64,000 nt of DNA from Streptomyces roseolilacinus (GCF_014649335.1 NZ_BMSV01000003.1:558001-622000), one strand, 5' to 3'. Counted from the stretch's first letter, positions 37,616 to 46,667 are shown. Numbers and translations are program-made. Notes: generated by a model not told the origin, from the letters alone.

Positions 37616-37989
37616 CCGCGCCGGGCGACCACCCGTTGGTCACCGCGGTGAAGCCGCTCGTGGACGCGATGGGCGGGCGGATGCTCCCGCCCGGCGAGGC
37701 CGGGCCCGACGACGTGGTGCTCGCCTGGGAGGGCGAGGACGTGCTCGCCGTGCGGCTGCCCCAGCTCGCCGACTCCCTGGAGCACATCCTCGCCGCCCTG
37801 GAGAGGCGGCACGGAATGCCGCTGGCCGAACTCGACCGCAAGAGCAAGCAGGAGGTCGTCCGCGGCCTGGAGGCGCGCGGCGCCTTCTCCGTGCGGCACG
37901 GGGTGGAGACCGTGGCCGGCGCCCTCGGCGTCAGCCGGTTCACCGTGTACAACTACCTGAACAGGGAGAACGCCGCCAAGGGCAAGTAG
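37612..37989 (+). CDS. HTH_22 (YheO-type) DNA-binding regulator
   Basis: 125-aa protein. The C-terminal KQEVVRGLEARGAFSVRHGV, then ETVAGALGVSRFTVYNYLNR, is the HTH_22 helix-turn-helix of YheO-like regulators. The first 70 residues (PLVDAMGGRMLPPGEAGPDD onwards) look like the reduced PAS-type sensor of that family. The GTG start overlaps the upstream stop. The gene sits between the hyi and uraD promoters and is a candidate ligand for the motif-B palindromes. A terminator follows. Confidence 0.7.
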   Translation: MTAPGDHPLVTAVKPLVDAMGGRMLPPGEAGPDDVVLAWEGEDVLAVRLPQLADSLEHILAALERRHGMPLAELDRKSKQEVVRGLEARGAFSVRHGVETVAGALGVSRFTVYNYLNRENAAKGK

Positions 37990-37996
37990 AACCCCG

Positions 37997-38024
37997 GCCG
38001 TCGCCCGGATGTCCGGGCGGCGGC
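37997..38024. terminator. Terminator after the HTH_22 gene
   Basis: GCCGtCGCCCGG and CCGGGCGgCGGC pair around ATGT and are followed by TTT; it separates this unit from the uraD operon. Confidence 0.75.
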
Positions 38025-38041
38025 TTTCGCGTCACCGACTT

Positions 38042-38058
38042 TTCAACAAAGTGTTGAC
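38042..38058. promoter_or_regulatory. Motif-B operator upstream of the uricase operon
   Basis: TTCAAC-AAAGT-GTTGAC, 74 bp before the uraD GTG. Confidence 0.65.
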
Positions 38059-38131
38059 GGGGTGTCGTCGCAGGGCGTTAGCTATCCGCAGCCCGTCCGA
38101 CGACAGCGAAAAACAGCCACGGAGGCTCCCC

Positions 38132-38647
38132 GTGACTTCGAGTACCTCGACACCGGGCCTCACCCGGTTCAACACCTCGGCGGACAGCGACGCGCTCGCC
38201 GCCCTGCACGAGGTGTGCGCCAGTTCGGCATGGGGGAGCAGGCTGCTCGCCCAACGCCCGTACGCCACCGCCGAAGACCTCCTCCTCGCCGGCGACGCCG
38301 CCACGGCCGAACTCTCCGCCGAGGACCTGGCCGAGGCCATGGCCGGGCACCCGCCGATCGGCCGCCCGAAGCCCGGGGACCCCACCTCCGCCCGCGAACA
38401 GCGGGGCATGGCGGGGGCCTCCGAGGAACTCAGGGCCGAGATGCTCGAACTGAACCTGGCCTACCAGGAGAGGTTCGGGCACGTCTTCCTCATCTGCGCC
38501 ACCGGCCGTACCGGCGAGCAGATGCGCGACGCGCTCCGCGAGCGGATCACGCACACGCCCGAGCGCGAGCGGGAGATCGTCCGCGCCGAACTGGGCAGGA
38601 TCAACCGGATCCGGCTGACCCGTCTCCTGGAGGAAGACCCCGCATGA
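38132..38647 (+). CDS. uraD: OHCU decarboxylase
   Basis: 171-aa 2-oxo-4-hydroxy-4-carboxy-5-ureidoimidazoline decarboxylase, giving S-allantoin. The family signature GHPPIGRPKPGD with its catalytic His near 72 is present, then SAREQRGM, FGHVFLICATGRTG and the ALRERITHTPERERE region. The GTG at 38132 has GGAGG upstream. It is the first gene of the uraD-uraH-uricase operon and its stop overlaps uraH (ATGA). Confidence 0.93.
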   Translation: MTSSTSTPGLTRFNTSADSDALAALHEVCASSAWGSRLLAQRPYATAEDLLLAGDAATAELSAEDLAEAMAGHPPIGRPKPGDPTSAREQRGMAGASEELRAEMLELNLAYQERFGHVFLICATGRTGEQMRDALRERITHTPEREREIVRAELGRINRIRLTRLLEEDPA

Positions 38648-39033
38648 GTACCGACACGACCGCATCGGTGTCCACGCACGTCCTGGACACCAGCGCCGGC
38701 CGCCCCGCCGGGGGCGTCGCCGTCCTCCTCGCGGCCCGCTCCGGCCGCGACGCGCAGTGGGCGGAGCTCGGCGGCTCCGCGACCGACGCGGACGGGCGCT
38801 GCAAGGACCTGCCGGCGCTGCCGGAAGGGACGACCCACGTACGCCTCGACTTCGAGACCGGGGCGTACTTCGCCAGCAAGCAAGCCGAGGCACAGCAGGA
38901 CGCCCCCGCGACACGGGACAGCGGCGTGTTCTTCCCCGAGGTGGCGATCACCTTCGCCGTCGTACCGGGCGAGCATTACCACGTTCCGCTGCTGCTCAAC
39001 CCGTTCGGCTACTCCGTTTACCGAGGGAGCTAG
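38644..39033 (+). CDS. uraH: 5-hydroxyisourate hydrolase (transthyretin-like)
   Basis: 129-aa transthyretin-related enzyme hydrolysing 5-hydroxyisourate to OHCU. Active-site marks: STHVLDTSAGRPA near the N-terminus (catalytic His), the central HVRLDFETGAYF, HYHVPLLLNPFGYSVY and the invariant C-terminal YRGS tetrapeptide. The ATG overlaps the uraD stop, and the uricase gene follows after 7 bp. Confidence 0.95.
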   Translation: MSTDTTASVSTHVLDTSAGRPAGGVAVLLAARSGRDAQWAELGGSATDADGRCKDLPALPEGTTHVRLDFETGAYFASKQAEAQQDAPATRDSGVFFPEVAITFAVVPGEHYHVPLLLNPFGYSVYRGS

Positions 39034-39040
39034 CAGCCAC

Positions 39041-39964
39041 ATGCCCACGATTCTCGGCCAGAACCAGTACGGGAAAGCAGAGAACCGCGTCGTGAAGATC
39101 ACGCGGGACGGCGCGACCCACCACATCAAGGACCTCAACGTCTCCGTCGCCCTCTCCGGCGACATGGACGACGTGCACTACTCCGGCTCGAACGCCCACG
39201 TCCTGCCGACCGACACCACCAAGAACACGGTGTACGCGTTCGCCAAGAAGCACGGCATAGAGTCCGCCGAGCAGTTCGGCATCCACCTCGCCCGGCACTT
39301 CGTCACCAGCCAGGAGCCCATCCACCGGGCCCGCATCCGGATCGAGGAGTACGCCTGGGAGCGCATCGCCGCCTCCGACGCCAACTCGAGGTTCATCGGC
39401 GCCGACGAGGTCAAGCACTCCTTCGTCCGCAAGGGCCAGGAGACCCGCCTCACCGAGGTCACCTACGACGGCGACGGCTGGCAGGTCGTCTCCGGCCTCA
39501 AGGACCTCGTCGTCATGAACTCCACCAACTCGGAGTTCTGGGGCTACGTCAAGGACGAGTACACCACCCTCCGGGAGGCGTACGACCGCATCCTCGCCAC
39601 CCAGGTCTCCGCCCGCTGGCGGTTCAACTGGACCGACGACGACCAGCGGATGCCCCACTGGGAGAAGTCCTACGAGCAGGTGCGCAAGCACATGCTCCAG
39701 GCCTTCGCCGAGACGTACTCCCTGTCGCTGCAGCAGACCCTGTACCAGATGGGCGCGCGGATCATCGACAACCGCGCGGAGATCGACGAAGTGCGCTTCA
39801 GCCTCCCCAACAAGCACCACTTCCTCGTCGACCTGGAGCCGTTCGGCCTCGAGAACGACAACGAGGTCTACTTCGCGGCGGACCGCCCGTACGGCCTGAT
39901 CGAGGCCACCGTCCTGCGGGACGGCGTGGAGCCCCGCATCCCGGTCGACCTGACCAACCTCTGA
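39041..39964 (+). CDS. pucL: Factor-independent urate oxidase (uricase)
   Basis: 307-aa uricase oxidising urate to 5-hydroxyisourate with H2O2 release. It has Lys near 12 (QYGKAENR), the TDTTKNTVYAFAKKHG block near 57-72 with the catalytic Thr, and the signature LKDLVVMNSTNSEFWGYVKD near 160. No signal peptide. Last gene of the uraD-uraH-uricase operon. The gene symbol follows common usage for bacterial urate oxidase; uox would be equivalent. Confidence 0.95.
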   Translation: MPTILGQNQYGKAENRVVKITRDGATHHIKDLNVSVALSGDMDDVHYSGSNAHVLPTDTTKNTVYAFAKKHGIESAEQFGIHLARHFVTSQEPIHRARIRIEEYAWERIAASDANSRFIGADEVKHSFVRKGQETRLTEVTYDGDGWQVVSGLKDLVVMNSTNSEFWGYVKDEYTTLREAYDRILATQVSARWRFNWTDDDQRMPHWEKSYEQVRKHMLQAFAETYSLSLQQTLYQMGARIIDNRAEIDEVRFSLPNKHHFLVDLEPFGLENDNEVYFAADRPYGLIEATVLRDGVEPRIPVDLTNL

Positions 39965-39976
39965 CCCGGGCCGGCC

Positions 39977-40002
39977 GTCCGCCCCGACCCGCCGGGGCGG
40001 AC
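39977..40002. terminator. Hairpin after uricase
   Basis: GTCCGCCCCG and CGGGGCGGAC form a perfect 10-bp stem with a 6-base loop, 13 bp after the stop. Confidence 0.7.
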
Positions 40003-40119
40003 CGCCGGACGGCTCCCCACCCCACCCTCTCGGCACCCGCGGCCACCGGGCCGCGGCACTCAAATCCCCCAGGGTCCTGCCGTGCCCGCCCTCGCCATCC
40101 GAAACCGGAAGGACGCACC

Positions 40120-41505
40120 ATGGCCCCTTCGGCAGCCCAGCGCACCGTGATCGAGAACTGCGCGATAGCGACCGTCGACGCCCAGGACACCGAGTACGCC
40201 TCGGGGCACGTCGTCATCGCGGACAACAGGATCGAGTCGGTCGGCGCGGGCCGGGCCCCCGAGGGCCTGACGGACGTGGTCCGCCGCATCGACGGCACCG
40301 GCCACCTGGCCACGCCGGGCCTCGTCAACACCCACCACCACTTCTACCAGTGGATCACCCGCGGCCTGGCCACCGACCACAACCTCTTCGACTGGCTCGT
40401 CGCCCTCTACCCCACCTGGGCGCGGATCGACGAGCAGATGGTGCACGCGGCCGCCCAGGGCTCCCTGGCGATGATGGCCCGCGGCGGCGTCACCACCGCC
40501 ATGGACCACCACTACGTCTTCCCGCACGGCTCCGGCGACCTGTCCGGCGCGATCGTCGAGGCCGCCACCGACATGGGCGTGCGCTTCACCCTCGCCCGCG
40601 GCTCCATGGACCGCAGCGCCAAGGACGGCGGCCTGCCCCCGGACTTCGCGGTCGAGACCCTCGACGGCGCCCTCGCCGCCACCGAGGAGACCGTCCGCAG
40701 GCACCACGACCCCTCCTTCGACGCGATGACCCAGGTCGCCGTCGCCCCCTGCTCGCCCTTCTCCGTCTCCACCGAACTGCTCAGGCAGGGCGCGGAACTC
40801 GCCCGCCGGCTCGGCGTGCGCCTGCACACCCACGGCTCGGAGACCGTCGAGGAGGAGAAGTTCTGCCACGAACTGTTCGGCATGGGACCCACCGACTACT
40901 TCGAGTCGACCGGCTGGCTCGGCGAGGACGTGTGGATGGCGCACTGCGTCCACATGAACGACTCCGACATCGAGGCGTTCGCCCGCACCGGGACGGGCGT
41001 GGCCCACTGCCCCTCGTCCAACGCCCGCCTCGCCGCCGGCATCGCCCGCGTCCCCGACCTGCTGGCCGCCGGCGTCCCGGTCGGCCTCGGCGTCGACGGC
41101 ACCGCGTCCAACGAGTCCGGCGAACTCCACACCGAACTGCGCAACGCGCTCCTCGTCAACCGGCTCGGCGCCCACCGCGAGGCCGCGCTGGGAGCCCGCC
41201 AGGCACTCCGGCTCGGCACGTACGGCGGCGCCCGGGTCCTCGGCCGCGCCGACCAGATCGGCTCCCTGGAAGCCGGCAAGCTCGCCGACCTCGTGCTGTG
41301 GAGGCTGGACACCCTCGCCCACTCCTCCATCGCCGACCCCGTCACCGCACTGGTCCTCGGCGCGGCGGCCCCGGTCACCGCGTCGTTCGTCAACGGCCGG
41401 CAGATCGTCGAGGACGACCGGCTGCTGACCGCCGACGAGGACGCCATCGCGCGTTCCACCAGGGACGAGGCCCGGCGCCTCGCCCGCATCGCCGCCCAGG
41501 GCTGA
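40120..41505 (+). CDS. Amidohydrolase, probable 8-oxoguanine deaminase
   Basis: 461-aa metal-dependent deaminase of the AtzB/TrzN/guanine-deaminase superfamily. Metal ligands: HHH in LVNTHHHFYQWITRG near 72, His in RLHTHGSETVEEE near 238, and Asp in GLGVDGTASNE near 326. The protein resembles characterised 8-oxoguanine deaminases, whose product is urate, so its place beside the uricase operon is sensible; guanine or isoxanthopterin deamination cannot be excluded. GGAAGGACGC precedes the ATG. It has its own terminator. Confidence 0.8.
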   Translation: MAPSAAQRTVIENCAIATVDAQDTEYASGHVVIADNRIESVGAGRAPEGLTDVVRRIDGTGHLATPGLVNTHHHFYQWITRGLATDHNLFDWLVALYPTWARIDEQMVHAAAQGSLAMMARGGVTTAMDHHYVFPHGSGDLSGAIVEAATDMGVRFTLARGSMDRSAKDGGLPPDFAVETLDGALAATEETVRRHHDPSFDAMTQVAVAPCSPFSVSTELLRQGAELARRLGVRLHTHGSETVEEEKFCHELFGMGPTDYFESTGWLGEDVWMAHCVHMNDSDIEAFARTGTGVAHCPSSNARLAAGIARVPDLLAAGVPVGLGVDGTASNESGELHTELRNALLVNRLGAHREAALGARQALRLGTYGGARVLGRADQIGSLEAGKLADLVLWRLDTLAHSSIADPVTALVLGAAAPVTASFVNGRQIVEDDRLLTADEDAIARSTRDEARRLARIAAQG

Positions 41506-41591
41506 GCCCGGGCGCGCACCGTGAAGTCCGGCCGAGGGGGACGGCCCTCGGCCGGTCGCCGCGGACCCCGACGGGGCCCGCGGACGCCGGA

Positions 41592-41630
41592 CCGGGGGGT
41601 GGCGTGCCGCAGAGGCACGCCACCCCCCGG
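41592..41630. terminator. Terminator with perfect 17-bp stem
   Basis: CCGGGGGGTGGCGTGCC and GGCACGCCACCCCCCGG pair perfectly around GCAGA, between the deaminase and the permease. Confidence 0.85.
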
Positions 41631-41772
41631 GACGGTACTGGTCGCCCGCACGCGCAGGTACCGCCCCGCATCCCACCTCCGCACCCCCCCCACCGACCTC
41701 CCGCATCACCATCAGCACCTCCCCGAAACCCGTGTCACACCGCCGACGCGTTAACCGACCGGAGGAACCGCC

Positions 41773-43251
41773 GTGGCCGCCATGCCCAGGTCCCACAACG
41801 ATGCAGGCAACCAGAACCCCGTCCCCGCCCCCGACACCCCTGCCGCCCCCGCGGGCGGGAAGCACCCGGTCGACGAGACGCTCCCGCCCGTACGCATGCT
41901 CACCAGCGGCCTCCAGCACGTGGCCGCCATGTACGCGGGCGTGGTCGCCCCGCCGCTGATCGTCGGAGCGGCCGTCGGCCTCTCCGCCGGCGAACTGACC
42001 TTCCTCACCGGCGCCAGCCTCTTCACCGCGGGCCTCGCCACCTTCCTCCAGACCCTCGGCGTCTGGAGGATCGGCGCCCAGCTGCCGTTCGTCAACGGCG
42101 TCACCTTCGCCGGCGTCGCCCCCATGCTCGCCATCGTCGACACGACGGACGACAAGGCCGACGCCCTCCCCGTCATCTTCGGCGCGATCATCGTCGCCGG
42201 CGCCCTCGGTTTCCTGGCGGCGCCCTGGTTCAGCAAGCTCGTCCGCTTCTTCCCGCCCGTCGTCACCGGCACGGTCATCACCCTGATCGGCGTCTCCCTG
42301 CTGCCCGTCGCCTTCGGCTGGGCGCAGGGACCGAACCCCGCCGCCGACGACTACGGCTCCGCGACGTACCTGACGCTGGCGGCCGTGACCCTGGTCGTCG
42401 TGCTGCTGCTACGCCGCTTCACCCGCGGGTTCGTCAAGCAGATCGCGGTCCTTATCGGCCTCGTCCTCGGCACCCTGATCGCCGTACCGTTCGGCGTCAC
42501 GGACTTCAGCCCGGTCGTCGAGGCGGACCTCGTGGGCTTCCCCACGCCGTTCCACTTCGGCGCCCCGCAGTTCGCCGTCGCCGCGATCGTCTCCATGTGC
42601 GTGGTCATGCTCGTGTCGATGACCGAGTCCACCGCGGACATGCTGGCCCTCGGCGAGATCGTCGACAGGCCCGCCGACGAGCGGACCATCGCGGGCGGCC
42701 TGCGCGCCGACACCCTCGGCTCGGCGATCAGCCCCCTCTTCAACGGCTTCATGTGCAGCGCCTTCGCCCAGAACATCGGCCTCGTCGCGATGACCCGCAT
42801 CCGCAGCCGCTTCGTCGTGGCCGTGGGCGGCGGCTTCCTGGTCCTCATGGGCCTGTGCCCCGTGGCGGCGTCGCTCATCGCGGTCGTGCCGCGCCCGGTC
42901 CTCGGCGGCGCGGGCGTCGTCCTCTTCGGGTCGGTCGCCGCGAGCGGCATCCAGACCCTCGTCCGGGCGGGCCTGGAGAAGGACAACAACGTCCTCATCG
43001 TCGCCGTGTCACTGGCCGTCGGGATCATCCCCATCACCGAGCCGGAGTTCTACCACGCCTTCCCGGAGACCGCGAAGATCATCCTGGACTCCGGCATCTC
43101 CACCGGCTGCGTCGCGGCCGTCCTCCTCAACCTCGTCTTCAACCACATCGGCGCCGCCTCCCGCCGCGACTCCGACGACGTGACGGCCCCGATGGAGCCG
43201 GGCGACGAGATCACCGAGGCCCGTACGGCGAAACCCGCGCCGGCGCACTGA
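41773..43251 (+). CDS. NCS2 purine (xanthine/urate) permease
   Basis: 492-aa polytopic inner-membrane symporter of the nucleobase:cation symporter-2 family. About 12-14 hydrophobic segments start at LQHVAAMYAGVVAPPLIVGA (the family's TM1 QH-motif). The signature QNIGLVAMTRIRSR lies near residue 332, and TESTADMLALGEI, with its conserved Glu, precedes it. GGAGGAACC precedes the GTG start; the first 45 residues are a Pro-rich cytosolic tail. It probably imports urate or xanthine for the neighbouring pathway. Confidence 0.92.
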   Translation: MAAMPRSHNDAGNQNPVPAPDTPAAPAGGKHPVDETLPPVRMLTSGLQHVAAMYAGVVAPPLIVGAAVGLSAGELTFLTGASLFTAGLATFLQTLGVWRIGAQLPFVNGVTFAGVAPMLAIVDTTDDKADALPVIFGAIIVAGALGFLAAPWFSKLVRFFPPVVTGTVITLIGVSLLPVAFGWAQGPNPAADDYGSATYLTLAAVTLVVVLLLRRFTRGFVKQIAVLIGLVLGTLIAVPFGVTDFSPVVEADLVGFPTPFHFGAPQFAVAAIVSMCVVMLVSMTESTADMLALGEIVDRPADERTIAGGLRADTLGSAISPLFNGFMCSAFAQNIGLVAMTRIRSRFVVAVGGGFLVLMGLCPVAASLIAVVPRPVLGGAGVVLFGSVAASGIQTLVRAGLEKDNNVLIVAVSLAVGIIPITEPEFYHAFPETAKIILDSGISTGCVAAVLLNLVFNHIGAASRRDSDDVTAPMEPGDEITEARTAKPAPAH

Positions 43252-43316
43252 CCCGCGGGTCCGGTGACCGCCGCGGTCCCGCGCGACGACGGGCGCGCGG
43301 GGCCGAAGCCGCCGGC

Positions 43317-46172
43317 CTACCGGGCCCGGCCCAGCTGTTCCGCCAGCACCGCGACCTGCCGCCGCAGCGCCGCCGCCTCCTGCGACCGCTCGGCCGCGCC
43401 GGGCCCCTCCGGTCCCAGGGCCGCCACCAGGACGGCCAGCTCCGCCTCGGCCTCGGCGGGCCGCCCGGCATGGAGGAGGTTCAGCGCCAGACCGTACCGG
43501 ACGTTCAGCACCGTCGGCGCGTCCGGCGGTACGACCGGGGCGAAATCGGCTATCAGCGCGCGCAGTTGGTCCACCGACTCGTCATGCCGGCACAGCCGGT
43601 GCAGAAGGTGGGCGCGGCGGTCGAGGAGCCGCAGCCGTTCGTTGTAGGCGCGTTCACGCGCCGGACTGACCGCACCGTACTGGCGCAGCAGGTCGTCCAT
43701 CACCTCCAGCGCCTCCTCGTGGCGCTGCTGCGCGGCGAGATTGTCGGCGAGCATGCGCGCGGTGTGCAGGTGCAGGTGCGACCCGCGCGCGCCCGCACCC
43801 TCCAACTCGGCCAGCACCCGGCGGTGGAGCCGCTCGCCCTCGGCGAACAGGCCCGTCCGGTCCAGCGCGTGACCGAGGTGGTGCCGGGCGCTCAGGTCGT
43901 CGGCGTCGAGCCGCCCCTCCTCGACCAGGGACAGCAGGGTGCGCGCCTGCGCCACGGCCTCCTCACCCCTGCCGAGGTCGGTGAGGACCGCGATGAGCCC
44001 GGTCCGGTGGTGCAGGGCCTCCGTGCCCGGCCCGACGCCGTCCTCCAGGGCGACCAGGGCCCGGTACTCCCGCTCCGCCGCGGGCAGGTCGCCCCGCACG
44101 TACAGGGCGCGCGCCAGCGAGTGGCGGGTGGACACCGTGTTCGGGTGGTCGTCGCCGTGCTCCCGCCGGGCGGCCTCGTACAACGCGTACGCCGCGTCGA
44201 TCCCCTCGCCGGAGTCGTCCGCGTGCCGCAGGGACAGCTGCTGCGCGTGGAGGGCGGCCGGGTGCTCCGGCGGCAGCGCCGCGGCCCTCTCGCGGAACAG
44301 CGCGGCGAACTCGTCCAGGAGGTCGTAGCTGTTGGAGACCACGGCGTAGCCGTGCGCCATGTTCGCCGCCGACAGGAACGCCACCAGCGTCGGCTCGTCG
44401 TGGTCGGGCACGGCCCGCAGACCGGCCCGCAGGTGGGGGACGAGCAGGTCCCACACCTTCCACATGCCCGGCTCGTCCGCGTCGACGGACGCCAGCCGCA
44501 GGGCCACCACCGATGCGGCGCGCCACAGCCGGTCGCGTTCCGCGGCGCGGGCCCGGCGGGCGTTCAGCCCACTGGCCTCCAGGACGAGGGGGTGCGCGGA
44601 CAGACACGTCAGGACGAACGGCTCCTCGCCGTCCCCCTCGCCCAAGCGCAGGTCCTCCACCCGTACCAGACCCAGGTCGACCAGGGACTCCAGTGCCGCG
44701 TCACACCCCTCCACGCGGGCCGCGCCCGTGAACAGCCCGGACTCCTCCAGCGTGTCGAGGTCCAGCAACTGCGCGGGGAACGGAGAGGGGGCGAAGCACG
44801 ACAGCAGCCGCAGCAGGAGGCGCGCCTCGGGCAGCGCCTGCGCCTCCAGCAGGTCCAGGCTCAGTTCCCATGTGCGGCCGATCAGCCGGCGCAGGCGCCG
44901 CTCGTCGCCGCCGGCCGCGCCGCCGAGCCGCTCGCCCCGGTCGAGCAGGTCGGGGCCGAGCCGGTCGAGCGCGGCGGCGTACCCGGCGAAGTCCCGCACG
45001 TGCGCACCGTCCCCGTCGCGGCGGTGCAGCAGGCCGGCACCGCGCGCGCTGCGGGCGAGGTACGCGCCGGCCAGCCGCAGTGCCAGCGGCAACCCGCCGA
45101 GCCGTTCGGCGAGCGCCCGGGCGTCCTGCGGTGAGCCAGCCTGGCCCGCCAGGTCGACGAGCACGCGTGCGCCGTCCTCCGGCGGGAGCACGTCCACCGG
45201 GTGGCACACCGCCTCCGCGCCCCAGACCATGGGGTTGCCGACCCGGCTCGTCACCACGGTGAGCCCCGCCGTGCCGGGCCGGACCCACTCGGTCAGCCCC
45301 TCCGGCTCGTCCATGTTGTCCAGCACCAGCAGCCAGGGCCGATCGGCTCCGTCCAGCGCGCGCCACACCAGGTCGGGGGCGCTGGTCAGGCCCTCCCAGG
45401 CTTCGTCCACCTCTGCCGCGGGGACGCCGAGTTCCCGGGCGACGCGGCGCATGCCGGTGTGCAGGGCGTCGCGGGTGGCGGCGGAGACCCACAGCACCTG
45501 GTGGCCGGAGCGCCGGGCGACGCGGGCGAGTTCGAGCGCGACGGTCGTCTTCCCGCTGCCGCCCAGGCCGCACAGCACGTGGACCCGTTCGCGGTCGGCC
45601 GCCAGCGCCGCCTCCAGCGTGCGCAGGAGCTCCGCACGGCCGCGCACGTGGTGCGGCAGTTCACCGTAGGGGGCCCGCAGCGAGGGTGCGCTCGGCGCCG
45701 CGGAGCCCGCCGTGCCCGCGCCCGGGTGCGGCACGGCGGGGGAAGGCGGCCGGGGTCCGGGTACGGCGCCGGCCGGGTGTCCGGGTACGGTCACGGGCAG
45801 GGGCGCGCTCCCGGGGGCCGGGTGGCCGGCGGGGTCGGCCCGCTCCTGCCGCCGGCCCTGCTCCTGACCGCGCCGGGCCGCCTCGTGCAGGCGCTTCCAG
45901 GAGGCGTCAGGCGCCACACCACAGTGCCGGAGCAGCGCGGTGACGGTCGGCCAGGTGGCGCGGTTGCCCCGCAGCGCGTCCGACACGGTGCTGCGGCTCA
46001 GCCCGGACGCCTCGGCGACCTCGCGGATGCCGCCGTACCCGGCCCTGCTCAGCACCGTCCGCAGACGCGTCGCCAACTCCCGCATCCCCGGCGGGGCGTC
46101 CGCATCGACCGATCCGGACACCGTGTCCGTGCCGCCCTCCACACGCCCCTCCGTTCGCCGACTCCGCGACAC
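43317..46172 (-). CDS. STAND ATPase: XRE HTH + NB-ARC + TPR
   Basis: 951-aa signal-transduction ATPase. An XRE-like HTH (about 30-90: GGIREVAEASGLSRSTVSDA) is followed by a Pro/Ala-rich linker and an NB-ARC NTPase with Walker A GLGGSGKTTVALELA near 204 and Walker B WLLVLDNMDEP near 285. The 500-residue C-terminal region is built of TPR-like helices (ARALYVRGDLPAAEREYRAL, RHHLGHALDRTGLFAEGERL). Such proteins act as nucleotide switches in regulation or defence. Start could also be the internal Met near residue 30. The divergent neighbour is a 58-aa Arg-rich peptide gene. Confidence 0.88.
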   Translation of the reverse strand: MSRSRRTEGRVEGGTDTVSGSVDADAPPGMRELATRLRTVLSRAGYGGIREVAEASGLSRSTVSDALRGNRATWPTVTALLRHCGVAPDASWKRLHEAARRGQEQGRRQERADPAGHPAPGSAPLPVTVPGHPAGAVPGPRPPSPAVPHPGAGTAGSAAPSAPSLRAPYGELPHHVRGRAELLRTLEAALAADRERVHVLCGLGGSGKTTVALELARVARRSGHQVLWVSAATRDALHTGMRRVARELGVPAAEVDEAWEGLTSAPDLVWRALDGADRPWLLVLDNMDEPEGLTEWVRPGTAGLTVVTSRVGNPMVWGAEAVCHPVDVLPPEDGARVLVDLAGQAGSPQDARALAERLGGLPLALRLAGAYLARSARGAGLLHRRDGDGAHVRDFAGYAAALDRLGPDLLDRGERLGGAAGGDERRLRRLIGRTWELSLDLLEAQALPEARLLLRLLSCFAPSPFPAQLLDLDTLEESGLFTGAARVEGCDAALESLVDLGLVRVEDLRLGEGDGEEPFVLTCLSAHPLVLEASGLNARRARAAERDRLWRAASVVALRLASVDADEPGMWKVWDLLVPHLRAGLRAVPDHDEPTLVAFLSAANMAHGYAVVSNSYDLLDEFAALFRERAAALPPEHPAALHAQQLSLRHADDSGEGIDAAYALYEAARREHGDDHPNTVSTRHSLARALYVRGDLPAAEREYRALVALEDGVGPGTEALHHRTGLIAVLTDLGRGEEAVAQARTLLSLVEEGRLDADDLSARHHLGHALDRTGLFAEGERLHRRVLAELEGAGARGSHLHLHTARMLADNLAAQQRHEEALEVMDDLLRQYGAVSPARERAYNERLRLLDRRAHLLHRLCRHDESVDQLRALIADFAPVVPPDAPTVLNVRYGLALNLLHAGRPAEAEAELAVLVAALGPEGPGAAERSQEAAALRRQVAVLAEQLGRAR

Positions 46173-46443
46173 ACCCTACGAGGTGTTCGCGCGCCCGGCC
46201 GCCCGGTGCCCACCGTTCGAGGAGACCGGCCGGGAGCGTGGCCCGGACGGGTCGGAGCAGGGCTCGGACAAGGCTCGGACACGTGCGGACACGGCCGGAC
46301 GCCGTGGGGAGGACCGCAGGCCGGGACGGTGCCGTCCGCGTCCGTCCGGGCCCTGTCCGAACGGACTGCCGGACACCTGGCGCCGCGCCCTATCCAGGAG
46401 TCGTCACGGGCGCCCGGCCCGTGACGACGAGGAGGAACCGGCA

Positions 46444-46620
46444 GTGGAGACAGCCCAGTCGCTCATGGAGCACGGACCGGAGATCGTGGCGGTCGCCCGC
46501 CTGCTGTGGGGTCTGTGGCGAGTGTGCCGATCGAGGCGGATGGGTTCGGCGGCGCGCCGGACGGCCACCGCCCTGCGCCGGCGCCTCACCCCGCGCGGCC
46601 GCCGCGGGCACCGCGCCTGA
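46444..46620 (+). CDS. 58-aa peptide: hydrophobic N-terminus, Arg-rich C-terminus
   Basis: GTG start with a strong GAGGAGG ribosome binding site about 9 nt upstream. The product begins VETAQSLMEHGPEIVAVARL, continues LWGLWRVCR and ends with about 30 residues carrying 14 Arg. The first half could lie along or in the membrane; the second could bind nucleic acid or phospholipid. A 16-bp-stem terminator follows directly. It is divergent from the STAND gene. Function is unknown. Confidence 0.6.
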   Translation: METAQSLMEHGPEIVAVARLLWGLWRVCRSRRMGSAARRTATALRRRLTPRGRRGHRA

Positions 46621-46627
46621 CCACCCG

Positions 46628-46665
46628 CCGGTCCGCCCCCGCAGCGAGGTGCGGGGGCGGACCGG
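46628..46665. terminator. Bidirectional terminator, perfect 16-bp stem
   Basis: CCGGTCCGCCCCCGCA and TGCGGGGGCGGACCGG pair around a 6-base loop between the convergent 58-aa peptide and exonuclease genes. Confidence 0.85.
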
Positions 46666-46667
46666 CC

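Noticed and set aside
40350..45134. A 1594-codon plus-strand frame spanning the deaminase, permease and STAND genes
   Set aside because: It runs across three well-supported genes in another frame, with Arg/Pro-rich nonsense; long open frames are common by chance at this GC content.
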